NCBI GenBank assembly: GCA_050847315.1
Contig: CP193791.1
Strand: one strand, 5' to 3'
DNA from: Cedecea sp000277545
GTDB taxonomy: Bacteria; Pseudomonadota; Gammaproteobacteria; Enterobacterales; Enterobacteriaceae
Length of the DNA stretch: 64,000 nt
Shown one piece after another: positions 50,931 through 58,978 of the stretch; position 1 is the first letter of the stretch, and each line of letters begins with the position of its first letter. Under the pieces are notes generated by a model. The model ran no database searches, had not been told where the DNA came from, and worked only from the letters and a program-made list of their open reading frames with translations. The position numbers were made by a program, and so were the translations under genes.

Positions 50931-51706
50931 AGGACTCTCCCTTCCACGCCGTGGCGACGTAAGAACTCGCGTTCGGCTTCTGCATCGTGCAGCAGCGAAG
51001 TGCGTAACCTGGAGAACGGGTCGACTAATCGTTCAGACAGCGGGCCGCTTTCGATTAATTTGCCGTGCTCCAGCAGCGCCGCGTGATCGCAGATGGCTTT
51101 GACGACTTCCAGTTGATGGGTGATCAGTACGATCGTCAGCCCAAGCTGGCGGTTGATGTCCGCCAGCAGGGCCAGAATTGACGCGGTCGTGTCAGGATCC
51201 AGCGCGCTGGTGGCCTCATCGCAGAGCAGGATTTCCGGGTGAGCGGCCAGCGCCCGGGCAATGCCAACGCGCTGTTTTTGCCCGCCGGAAAGCTGGGAGG
51301 GAAAGGCTTTGGCTTTGTCGCTCAGGCCCACAAGATTCAGCAGCTCGGCAACGCGCTTTTGGCGAGCCTCACGTGGTGTGCCGGAGATCTCCAGCGGCAC
51401 GGCAACGTTGTCCTCCACGCTGCGGGCGTGAATCAGGTTGAAATGCTGGAACACCATGCCGGTGCGCTGGCGGTGCTGGCGCAGCTCGCGCTGGTTAAAA
51501 GTGGTGATGTCCCGGTCATTCATGATAATGCGGCCCGAGGTGGGCCGCTCCAGCAGGTTGAGACAGCGAATAAGCGTACTTTTCCCGGCGCCGCTGCGGC
51601 CCAGAATGCCGTAAATAGCGCCATCCGGGACCACAAGGTTAATGTCATCCAGCGCCGGTCGGCCTTCTCCGGCGTACACTTTGCTCAGCCGCTCAAGGGC
51701 GATCAT
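50915..51706 (-). CDS. MetN-like ABC ATPase lacking the methionine-sensing domain
   Basis: A 263-residue ATPase with Walker A LGRSGAGKST, signature LSGGQKQRVGIARAL, Walker B ILLCDEATSALD and the H-loop VLITHQLEVV. It stops at about residue 263, while E. coli MetN (343) has a C-terminal NIL domain that binds methionine and blocks transport. Feedback inhibition by that route is therefore not expected. It overlaps both neighbours by 4 and 16 bases. Confidence 0.9.
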   Translation of the reverse strand: MIALERLSKVYAGEGRPALDDINLVVPDGAIYGILGRSGAGKSTLIRCLNLLERPTSGRIIMNDRDITTFNQRELRQHRQRTGMVFQHFNLIHARSVEDNVAVPLEISGTPREARQKRVAELLNLVGLSDKAKAFPSQLSGGQKQRVGIARALAAHPEILLCDEATSALDPDTTASILALLADINRQLGLTIVLITHQLEVVKAICDHAALLEHGKLIESGPLSERLVDPFSRLRTSLLHDAEAEREFLRRHGVEGRVLCEVA

Positions 51707-52512
51707 GACTTAGTCTCTACCGGGATCACCGAGCCGTTGTACTGCTTGCGAATGAACTCGGCCACCTGAGGGGATTCAAGGTCTTTCGCCAGCTGTTTGA
51801 TGCGCGGGTCGTTTTCCAGATTTGGGTTGGTGACCAGAATGTTGGCGTAAGGGTTATGGGTGGCGCTTTCCAGGCCAAGGGAGTCTTTGGCCGGGCTGAG
51901 TCCGGCCTCCAGCGCATAGTTGCCGTTGATCACGCCCAGGCCTACGTCATCCAGCGAACGGGGAATCTGCGGGGATTCAACTTCCAGGATTTTCAGCTTC
52001 TTCGGGTTGCTGGCAATGTCTTTGGGCGTTGCCTGGTTGGTGGCGGCGTCCTTAAATTCCGGTTTGAGGGTGATCAGGCCTTTGTCCTGGAGCAGGTAAA
52101 GGGCACGACTGAGGTTGGTGACGTTGTTCGGCACCGCGATGGTTGTGCCTTCCGGGATAGATTTCAGGTCTTTGTATTTGTGCGAGTAGATGCCCAGCGG
52201 TTCGATATGTACCGTGGCGGCAACGACAAATTTCTTGCCGAGCGCTTTCTCCTGGTCACGTAGATAAGGCACATGCTGGAAGTAGTTGGCATCGACGTCG
52301 TCGTTCGCCAGAAGTTCGTTGGCGTTAACGCCGTTGCTCAGTTCGACGACCTTCAGCTTGAGATTAGGGTCGAGTTTTTGCACAAAGGCGAGGATTTCCG
52401 CATGCGGGACCGGATCTGCCGCGACGCGCAGCGCATCTGCGGCCTGTGCCGCGAAAGCCAGAGACAGTGACAGCGCAACGCCAGCCAACTTAAAAGCGGT
52501 CTTTTTCATCAT
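51703..52512 (-). CDS. MetQ/NlpA-family binding protein without lipobox
   Basis: A 269-residue binding protein of the MetQ family: ALRVAADPVPHAEILAFV, DVDANYFQHVPYL and AVPNNVTNLSRALYLLQ are typical. The signal peptide ends AFAAQAADALR with no cysteine at the cut site, so unlike MetQ it is not a lipoprotein but a free periplasmic protein. AAGGAAAATA precedes two adjacent ATGs. The ligand may be methionine or another small sulfur or amino compound. Confidence 0.88.
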   Translation of the reverse strand: MMKKTAFKLAGVALSLSLAFAAQAADALRVAADPVPHAEILAFVQKLDPNLKLKVVELSNGVNANELLANDDVDANYFQHVPYLRDQEKALGKKFVVAATVHIEPLGIYSHKYKDLKSIPEGTTIAVPNNVTNLSRALYLLQDKGLITLKPEFKDAATNQATPKDIASNPKKLKILEVESPQIPRSLDDVGLGVINGNYALEAGLSPAKDSLGLESATHNPYANILVTNPNLENDPRIKQLAKDLESPQVAEFIRKQYNGSVIPVETKS

Positions 52513-52538
52513 TATTTTCCTTTTGTTTTAATGTGTTA

Positions 52539-53576
52539 TTAAGCGATCAGTTCACTGCTGTTACGAAGGACATCCGGGTAATAACGCTCCGCCACGTCAG
52601 GGTGTGAGCGCAGGCGGCCTTTCAGATAGTTCCAGCCCACGTCGCGCAGCAGCGGGTTTTGCGGGTCGCTTTCTGGCCCCAGGGCTTCGCGGGCCAGCGA
52701 TTCCGGGAGCTGATAAACCGGCACCACGGCGTTGAGCTGTGCGCCGAGGAAGAAGGCGATGGACAGGCGTTCTTCATCCTGAGGAGGAGAAACTACTCGG
52801 TGAACTGTAGCGCGCAGGTAGCCGTTGGTGGCCAGCTCCAGCAGTTCGCCAATATTGACCACAAAGCTGCCCGGCAGCGGCTGGGCATCGACCCAGTTGT
52901 CCGGCGAGACTTCGACCTGCAGGCCTTTTTTCTCGTCCTGCAGCAGGAAGCTCAGGAAGCCGGAGTCTTTATGAGCGCCCACGCCCTGGCTGCTCTGCGT
53001 GGCAGACTGCCCAGGATAGCGAATCAGTTTGATGTGTTCGTTGGGCAGGTTGCCGTAAAGGTCGTCAAAGGCATCGGCCGGCAGGCTAAGGGCTTCGGCA
53101 AAGGTGCGCAGCAGTTTTAACGCCACCGCGGTCATTTCGCTTTGCCACCGTAAAAGCGTGGGCTTGAGTTCTGGCCTGGCGGTCGGCCAGAGGTTTGGCC
53201 CCTGCAGGCGACGCCACGCCGGGGCATATTCATCCGGCGGCAATGCCTGGCGTTCTGCGCCGAGGTCAAACTGTTCGCGCCAGTCGGGCTGGCCGCGGGT
53301 AAGTTCGCTGGCGGCGCGGTTGTAGCCACGGAAATGCGGCGAATGGATCATCGCCACCTGCTGTTTTTCATCGTCGGGGAGGGCAAAGAAGCTGCGGGCT
53401 TCGTCCTGGACCGCCTGCTGCAGGTCAGGGCTGATACCGTGGTTGATCAGGTAGAAAAAGCCAATTTCTCGCGCGGCGTAGCGCAGCTGGCTGAGGAAGG
53501 CTGAACGGTCAGTTTCACTGCCGCTCAGCTGGGAAAGGTCAAGAATCGGCAGTGCCAGGCCTGGATTGGTGCTCAT
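52539..53576 (-). CDS. Isopenicillin N synthase-like 2-oxoglutarate/Fe(II) oxygenase
   Basis: A 345-residue non-haem iron oxygenase. The N-terminal DIOX_N part is LPILDLSQLSG...REIGFFYLINHGIS; the iron site is His-x-Asp in VGAHKDSGFLSF with the distal His in LRATVHRVVSP and the co-substrate Arg in ERLSIAFF. It is the first gene of the operon with the MetQ/N/I-like importer, so it most likely oxidises the imported compound. No Met box was seen upstream. Confidence 0.87.
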   Translation of the reverse strand: MSTNPGLALPILDLSQLSGSETDRSAFLSQLRYAAREIGFFYLINHGISPDLQQAVQDEARSFFALPDDEKQQVAMIHSPHFRGYNRAASELTRGQPDWREQFDLGAERQALPPDEYAPAWRRLQGPNLWPTARPELKPTLLRWQSEMTAVALKLLRTFAEALSLPADAFDDLYGNLPNEHIKLIRYPGQSATQSSQGVGAHKDSGFLSFLLQDEKKGLQVEVSPDNWVDAQPLPGSFVVNIGELLELATNGYLRATVHRVVSPPQDEERLSIAFFLGAQLNAVVPVYQLPESLAREALGPESDPQNPLLRDVGWNYLKGRLRSHPDVAERYYPDVLRNSSELIA

Positions 53577-53886
53577 AGTTTACTCCGGTCAATAAAGTCT
53601 TAGAAAAGGCGGTCGGGTTGAGTTCGGCGCAACAGCGGCACAGCATCATGGCAATGTCCTTCTGGATATGGTCGGGTAGCGTTAGCGCTTACCTTGCCGC
53701 AATCAAAAAACCTCGCCCAATATTGTTATCTTCTAAGGTATGACCCGGTGGAGTTCTAAGCATTTGCGGAAACGAGAAAAGTCTAATCATTGCAAAATAT
53801 TTCAATGAATAGGGGTAACTTATGGATTTCACTGAGGCTTAATTACATTTAGAAATAGTTAACGAGCAGTTAAGTTATGGCGGCAG
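53577..53886. other. Gene-free interval between the oxygenase and the chemoreceptor
   Basis: About 310 bases, AT-rich toward the right. I see no Met box, no repeat and no coding frame; it should hold the promoter of the oxygenase operon. The sigma-28 promoter of the chemoreceptor adjoins it. Confidence 0.6.
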
Positions 53887-53913
53887 TTAAGTTTATGGGT
53901 TTTATGCCGAAGA
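53887..53913 (+). promoter_or_regulatory. Sigma-28 (FliA) promoter of the chemoreceptor gene
   Basis: TTAAGTTT-N11-GCCGAAGA fits the FliA consensus TAAAGTTT-N11-GCCGATAA at 13 of 16 places with exact spacing, 42 bases before the start codon. Confidence 0.82.
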
Positions 53914-53955
53914 GGTTGCTAAGCGTTTCGCTTTCTACCCCCAGGTGTCTTCATC

Positions 53956-55860
53956 ATGCTAAAAACTACACAATCCCGATTTATTACCTCTTTATGTTTG
54001 TTTTTCATGTTGTTAATTGCGGTCACTTCGCTGGTGATTCACTTTTTTGTGACGCCGCAGCTGAAGCGCAACGAAACCCAGCTGATTCGCTTCGAAGTGG
54101 ATAACGTGGCGGTCAATATTACCGAGCAGATGAACCGGGTACAGGCGCAGATGCGCAGCATTACCCAGTCCGTGGCTGCAATGCAAAGCGATGATATCAA
54201 TAAGTTATTACCGACGCTGGTGGATCAGTACCAGGATGTGAACGTGTTTGGCGGCGGCATCTGGCCTCTGCCGGAAAAACGCGAGGCGGGGCGCAATAAG
54301 TTCAGCACTTTCTTTGCCCGCAACGGCAGCAATAAACTTGAAGAAAATACCTACTGGAACTCGGATGCCGCGCCTAACTACTACGAGCAGGTGTGGTACA
54401 AAGCCGGGCTGGCTTCTCCGGCAGGGCAATGTGCCTGGGCAAACGCCTACCAGGATGACGCCAGCCCGCAGCCGCGAACTAACTGCGCCATGGCGATTAC
54501 CAAAGAGGGGCAGCCGTGGGGCGTGGCAACCATCGACGTGACGCTGGGCTTCTTTAATCAGCTGGCCAAACAGATGAGCGAGGCGGTGAAAGGCCAGGTG
54601 CTGATCATCGAAGCCGACGGGAAAGTCGTCGGCAACGCGGATCAGATTGGCAAAACGGCGGGCTTAAAAAATCTTTCTGAGCTGAGCGGCTCGCTGCCAA
54701 TGGCGAAAGCGGTTCAGGGAATGTTGCCCGGTTTCAATGCCAGCCAGAGCGGTGAGAATGAATACGATAACGACGGCACTTCGCACACCGTTATTTTACA
54801 GACGGTAAAAGGCAGCCCGTGGATTCTGGCGGTTGACCTACCAACTGCGCTGCTGACCAAACAAACGGACGCGATTCTGCTGCGCCTTGGCATGGTGCAG
54901 ATCCCGATGGCGATCGTTTTGCTCGGGATCCTGGTGCTGTTTGTTCGCAACATGATGCGCCGCCTGGGCGATCTTAACCACAACATCAGCCGCCTGTCTG
55001 CCGGTGGTGCTGATCTGACGCAGCGCCTTGAGCCCACCAGCAGCCCGGAATTTAACGCCATTATCGACAGTTTTAACGGCGTGATTAGTTACCTGCAAAC
55101 CATGCTGCGGCAGGTTGGGGATAGCGCCAGGGCCATTTCTTCGGCCTCTCATCAGATTGCGACGGGCAACCAGGATCTGTCCGCCCGCACCGAAGATCAG
55201 GCCAGTTCGATTGAGCAAACGGCGGCCTCGATGGAGGAGCTGACCAGCACCGTTCGCCAGAATGCCGACAACGCCGCCCACGCCAACGAGCTGGCGCGCG
55301 AAGCGTCCAGCGTGGCGGTGAAAGGGGGAGAAGTGGTGAAGCAGGTCGTCAGCACGATGAATGCTATTCAGACTTCTTCCGGCAAAGTGGTGGATATTAT
55401 CAGCGTGATTGACAGCATCGCTTTCCAGACCAATATCCTGGCGCTCAACGCCGCTGTTGAGGCCGCCCGAGCCGGTGAGCAGGGCAGAGGTTTTGCGGTT
55501 GTGGCTTCTGAGGTTCGCAGCCTGGCTCAGCGCTCTGCGCAATCGGCACGGGAAATTAAAGCGCTGATCGAAAATTCGGTGAGCAATGTGAATCTGGGGA
55601 CTGAGCTGGTTAATCAGGCTGGCAGCACCATGGAAGAGCTGACTCAGGGCGTGCGTAACGTGGCGACGCTGATGGCCGAAATTATGTCTTCCAGCCGCGA
55701 GCAGAGCACCGGCATTGGGCAGGTGAATCTGGCGATTAATCAGCTGGATAGCACCACGCAGCAGAACGCCGCGCTGGTCCAGGAAGTCTCTTCCGCCTCG
55801 CATTCGATGGCGGAACAATCCACTCAGCTTGAGCGTGTAGTCGCCGGATTTAAACTCTAA
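53956..55860 (+). CDS. Methyl-accepting chemotaxis protein
   Basis: A 634-residue transmembrane chemoreceptor. Helix 1 (FITSLCLFFMLLIAVTSLVIHF), a periplasmic sensor of about 260 residues that looks like a double-Cache domain (VNVFGGGIWPLPEK, YYEQVWYKAG, WGVATIDVTLGFF), helix 2 (MVQIPMAIVLLGILVLFV), HAMP and a signalling hairpin with the invariant tip DSIAFQTNILALNAAVEAARAG. No C-terminal CheR-docking pentapeptide (the end is VVAGFKL). It has a FliA promoter and a terminator, so it belongs to the flagellar regulon. Ligand unknown, perhaps an amino or carboxylic acid. Confidence 0.92.
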   Translation: MLKTTQSRFITSLCLFFMLLIAVTSLVIHFFVTPQLKRNETQLIRFEVDNVAVNITEQMNRVQAQMRSITQSVAAMQSDDINKLLPTLVDQYQDVNVFGGGIWPLPEKREAGRNKFSTFFARNGSNKLEENTYWNSDAAPNYYEQVWYKAGLASPAGQCAWANAYQDDASPQPRTNCAMAITKEGQPWGVATIDVTLGFFNQLAKQMSEAVKGQVLIIEADGKVVGNADQIGKTAGLKNLSELSGSLPMAKAVQGMLPGFNASQSGENEYDNDGTSHTVILQTVKGSPWILAVDLPTALLTKQTDAILLRLGMVQIPMAIVLLGILVLFVRNMMRRLGDLNHNISRLSAGGADLTQRLEPTSSPEFNAIIDSFNGVISYLQTMLRQVGDSARAISSASHQIATGNQDLSARTEDQASSIEQTAASMEELTSTVRQNADNAAHANELAREASSVAVKGGEVVKQVVSTMNAIQTSSGKVVDIISVIDSIAFQTNILALNAAVEAARAGEQGRGFAVVASEVRSLAQRSAQSAREIKALIENSVSNVNLGTELVNQAGSTMEELTQGVRNVATLMAEIMSSSREQSTGIGQVNLAINQLDSTTQQNAALVQEVSSASHSMAEQSTQLERVVAGFKL

Positions 55861-55866
55861 TCACAG

Positions 55867-55896
55867 CGGGCACCCAGGCGGTGCCCGTTTCTTTTT
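55867..55896 (+). terminator. Terminator of the chemoreceptor gene
   Basis: CGGGCACC-caggc-GGTGCCCG followed by TTTCTTTTT. Confidence 0.88.
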
Positions 55897-55953
55897 GGCC
55901 TACCTTCCCGTTGAAACCCCGCTTGCAATTTGCCCAATCATCTTTTATTTTAT

Positions 55954-55968
55954 TGTTACGTTATAACA
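55954..55968. promoter_or_regulatory. Zur box of rpmE2-rpmJ2
   Basis: TGTTACGTTATAACA matches the Zur core TGTTATANTATAACA at 12 of 14 defined places, 17 bases before the rpmE2 start. Confidence 0.78.
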
Positions 55969-55984
55969 TATCGGAATAATTTTT

Positions 55985-56245
55985 ATGCAGCGCGATATCC
56001 ATCCGTTTTACCGGACCGTGGTGTTTCACGACACCAGCGTAAATGAATATTTTAAAGTGGGCTCGACGATCAAAACCGACCGCGAGATTGAGCTGGACGG
56101 GGTGACTTACCCCTACGTGACGATCGAAGTCTCTTCTGCTTCACATCCTCATTACACCGGCAAACAGAAAGTCTTCGTCAATGAAGGCGGCCCGGCGCGC
56201 TTCCAGCAGCGTTTTGGCAAGTTCTTTGGCGGGAAGGAGTCTTAA
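55985..56245 (+). CDS. rpmE2: Ribosomal protein L31, zinc-free type B
   Basis: An 86-residue L31 paralogue (E. coli YkgM). It has no cysteine, so unlike RpmE it holds no zinc; it replaces RpmE on ribosomes under zinc shortage and frees zinc. Start MQRDIHPFYRTVVFHD is typical, as is the tail FQQRFGKFFGGKES. Controlled by a Zur box upstream; rpmJ2 follows after three bases. Confidence 0.96.
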   Translation: MQRDIHPFYRTVVFHDTSVNEYFKVGSTIKTDREIELDGVTYPYVTIEVSSASHPHYTGKQKVFVNEGGPARFQQRFGKFFGGKES

Positions 56246-56248
56246 GAA

Positions 56249-56389
56249 ATGCAGGTATTGAATTCACTTCGCAGTGCAAAACAGCGCCACCCCGATTGCC
56301 AGATTGTGAAGCGTAAGGGGCGGCTGTATGTGATTTGCAAATCTAATCCGCGTTTTAAAGCGGTGCAGGGACGGAAGAAACGTCGCTAG
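56249..56389 (+). CDS. rpmJ2: Ribosomal protein L36, zinc-free type
   Basis: A 46-residue L36 paralogue (E. coli YkgO), MQVLNSLRSAKQRHPDCQ at the start and NPRFKAVQGRKKRR at the end. The zinc-ribbon Cys-Cys...Cys-His set of RpmJ is not complete. AAGGAG lies in the end of rpmE2, 10 or so bases before the ATG. Works with RpmE2 under zinc limitation. Confidence 0.95.
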   Translation: MQVLNSLRSAKQRHPDCQIVKRKGRLYVICKSNPRFKAVQGRKKRR

Positions 56390-56392
56390 CGG

Positions 56393-56869
56393 TTATCGCT
56401 CACCCGCAGGTTGCTGGCGGGTGAGTGAGAAGACATCATAAAACGACAGTTCCCCTTTGCGGTTGAGCATTTTGTGCAACAAAGATTTTTGCTCTTCATC
56501 CACGCCTGGGGAGTTAAGAATTTCATCGATCAGCGCCGTGGGCACGTTGCGGGTGTTGTACCATTCGCCGTTATAGCAAACGCGCAGGTCGAGAACGTCA
56601 ATATCGCTGTAGCGGTAGCGAGGATTGACGTCAAAGAAGAAAAACGCATTCATCAGCGCGAACAGCACGACCAGCAGCCATACTGAGCCCGCCAGTGTTT
56701 CTGATTCCAGCATTACCCACATTGTGGCAAACCAGCCGATATACATGCCGATAAATAATCCGGGATGCTTACGGATAAAACTGATACTGAAGCGCGGGCG
56801 GTTATCGCGCTTTTCAGTTTCATTCAGATGTTCGATGGTATTGGTAAGCAGGCGCTGAATTTCTGACAT
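56393..56869 (-). CDS. ylaC: Inner-membrane protein YlaC
   Basis: A 158-residue protein similar to E. coli YlaC: N-terminal helix region MSEIQRLLTNTIEHLNE, RFSISFIRKHPGLFIGMYIG, two membrane segments (about 38-55 and 60-78) and a cytoplasmic domain with YRYSDIDVLDLRVCYNGEWYN. Function not known. It converges with rpmJ2 with three bases between the stops. Order ylaC-maa-hha-tomB-acrBAR matches E. coli. Confidence 0.93.
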   Translation of the reverse strand: MSEIQRLLTNTIEHLNETEKRDNRPRFSISFIRKHPGLFIGMYIGWFATMWVMLESETLAGSVWLLVVLFALMNAFFFFDVNPRYRYSDIDVLDLRVCYNGEWYNTRNVPTALIDEILNSPGVDEEQKSLLHKMLNRKGELSFYDVFSLTRQQPAGER

Positions 56870-56994
56870 GGTGTGCCTTCTAAGTTTTCTGTTTCGGTTG
56901 TACGCATGGCCAGACTATTTTAAGAATCGCGGGCCAGGCAAAAAAGTAACAGATACGCCAAAAATAACCATAACAGTTAACAGGCCTGACCGAC

Positions 56995-57546
56995 TTAAAG
57001 CATCTTAATGATACGCGCTGGGTTACCTGCCACAACGGAGTTGGCTGGAATATCTTTGGTCACTACTGAGCCTGAACCTACCACCACATTATCACCAATG
57101 GTGACGCCAGGATTAATAACCGCGCGCCCGCCAATCCAGACGTTATTGCCAATCGTCACCGGCTTGCCCAGTTCGACGCCGCTATTTCGTGTTTCTGCAT
57201 CCAGGGGATGGGTCGCGGTATAAATATGAACGCCAGGTGCCAGCATACAGTTGTCACCAATGCGAATAGGACAAGGGTCCAGCATGACGCATTCAAAATT
57301 GGCGTAGAAGTTTTTACCCAGGTAGATGTTGTAGCCATAGTCGCAGCGGAAAGTGGGTTCGATGTAAGCCCCTTCGCTCTGGCCAAGCAGCTCGGCGAGG
57401 ATCTCATCGCGGTACGCCTGTTCGTCCGGCGAACTTTGGTTGTAGCGATGCAGCAGTTGGCGTGCTTTGTGGCTCTCCAGCTGCAGGGTTTCGTCTCCAG
57501 GCCGGTATAGCTCTCCGGCAATCATTTTACGCTTTTCTTCACTCAT
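56995..57546 (-). CDS. maa: Maltose O-acetyltransferase
   Basis: A 183-residue trimeric acetyltransferase that moves acetyl from acetyl-CoA to maltose and glucose. The left-handed beta-helix hexapeptide repeats run from about 70 (FRCDYGYNIYLGKNFYANF) to the end; the catalytic His is in APGVHIYTATHPLD. Start MSEEKRKMIAGELYR as in E. coli; a GTG one codon earlier is ignored. GAGGGA lies upstream. Confidence 0.95.
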   Translation of the reverse strand: MSEEKRKMIAGELYRPGDETLQLESHKARQLLHRYNQSSPDEQAYRDEILAELLGQSEGAYIEPTFRCDYGYNIYLGKNFYANFECVMLDPCPIRIGDNCMLAPGVHIYTATHPLDAETRNSGVELGKPVTIGNNVWIGGRAVINPGVTIGDNVVVGSGSVVTKDIPANSVVAGNPARIIKML

Positions 57547-57796
57547 CACGGGTTCCCTCTTCAGTGGCCTGCAAGGCTACCTGAATTTCGGAAGAAAAGA
57601 GTGGGTATCGTTCCCCGAGCGTGATGGACCTCACGTCGCAGACTGCGGCGCGGAAGGTTAGCGTTGAGGAGTGCTGGCGGTATTTCGCTGGCTGGTTAAC
57701 GGGCGTTAATCCAAACCTGTGTAACATCGACTGAGACAAACCAGACAATAGCAGAAGATAAAATGTGATTTTAAATATTATTTAATAAGACAGCTA

Positions 57797-58012
57797 TTAA
57801 CGAATAAATTTCCACACTGAGGGTGGGATTTTATCATACAGTTTATTCATCGTCAGTTCTGCAAGACGGTGGTCGGCTGCTGAATAAAATACCGCCAGTT
57901 CATTATCTGATAATTCATATTTATTTTTTTCTATTACGCGTTCCAGCGTATCAATTGTCTGACAACGCCGCAGGCGCATCAAATAATCGGTCTTAGTGAG
58001 CTTGGTAGTCAT
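57797..58012 (-). CDS. hha: Haemolysin expression modulator Hha
   Basis: A 71-residue protein almost the same as E. coli Hha, which binds H-NS and helps silence AT-rich acquired genes. Sequence MTTKLTKTDYLMRLRRCQ to PPSVWKFIR is complete. It follows tomB by 27 bases on the same strand, forming the Hha-TomB toxin-antitoxin pair. Confidence 0.97.
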   Translation of the reverse strand: MTTKLTKTDYLMRLRRCQTIDTLERVIEKNKYELSDNELAVFYSAADHRLAELTMNKLYDKIPPSVWKFIR

Positions 58013-58039
58013 AAATTCGCCTTAAGTATTTTAATATTT

Positions 58040-58414
58040 TTAGAACGAGTGGCTTACTGGGTTAGCGCGACTCTCACTGATGAAACATCTGAACAAGCGA
58101 TTCCCTGATTTACGCCACCGCTGCAAGTCCTGTGCGTTAATGCCGTAATTGCTAAATAACATGAAAGTATCGTCCAGGTATTCATCAATCTGTTCAATCA
58201 ATTTGCTCTCATCTGGATACTTAATCTTATAATTAAGCGCCGATGCTGCAATGTGCTCAATCAATTCATTCAACTGCAGATTAATGGCCGACGTAGGATC
58301 ATTAACCCACCCATGATTGCTCTCACCAAGATTGGTCAGACAATCGTGATACAGACTCTCACAGAGGAACTTAAGCTGCGCGATGTCGTGCCGCTTTGGT
58401 GAGTATTCGTCCAT
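58040..58414 (-). CDS. tomB: Hha toxicity modulator TomB
   Basis: A 124-residue partner of Hha, equal in length to E. coli TomB. The start MDEYSPKRHDIAQLKFLCE is chosen over a longer frame. TomB counters Hha toxicity by oxidising an Hha cysteine (Cys18), which is present in LRRCQTID. Operon tomB-hha; AT-rich surroundings as usual. Confidence 0.95.
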   Translation of the reverse strand: MDEYSPKRHDIAQLKFLCESLYHDCLTNLGESNHGWVNDPTSAINLQLNELIEHIAASALNYKIKYPDESKLIEQIDEYLDDTFMLFSNYGINAQDLQRWRKSGNRLFRCFISESRANPVSHSF

Positions 58415-58935
58415 AGTGCTGCCCCTTTTATCGGTAAACCAAATGATAAACACAACGGGTTGGGGTGGACACACCTGAAGAGGTGAAGAACTGTTGCCAC
58501 GATTATTACATGTGCTGTAACTATAAATCAATATTGCCTGGATTTCATGCGGCTCTAACGAAAAATTACAATTAAGTTAAAAAAGGAGAATACGTTACTA
58601 AATGTGAATTAAAACTTTAGTATGAATTTTAACTTAAATTCTCAGGCAGTCATTAACCCATAATCGGTAATATTTATAACTTTCAGCTGGTTAATCCATC
58701 TATAAGACTATTCTGTATCCGGCTAAAAATCAGGCGTTAATTTGTAAGAATATTCCCAAATAAATGTAACACTTCGGTTTTTGTTGTTTCGTTAATCATG
58801 GATTAACGAGCATTTAAGCGTTATTTTTTCCGAAATGAGGCGGCATTTATGTTGAAGATAATGCGGAAGAGAGAAGTGAATGTGGAAATAAGAAATCTGA
58901 ATTAACAATACTGAAACCGGTTTCTGTATTCATAA
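58415..58935. other. AT-rich gene-free interval upstream of tomB
   Basis: About 520 bases between tomB and acrB. Strongly AT-rich with many runs of A and T, which suits H-NS/Hha binding and autoregulation of tomB-hha. GTTAATCATGGATTAAC near 58790-58807 is a palindrome of unknown role. No coding frame seen. Confidence 0.6.
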
Positions 58936-58960
58936 AAAAGGCCGCATTACGCGGCCTTTT
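58936..58960. terminator. Terminator of acrAB
   Basis: AAAAGGCCGC-attac-GCGGCCTTTT, 10-bp stem, 19 bases after the acrB stop (minus strand); A and T runs on both sides. Confidence 0.88.
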
Positions 58961-58978
58961 GTTATGTGATTGAACGGC

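Noticed and set aside
53577..53955. MetJ boxes upstream of the oxygenase-MetQNI-like operon
   Set aside because: Searched for tandem AGACGTCT-like units; none with at least six matches side by side.
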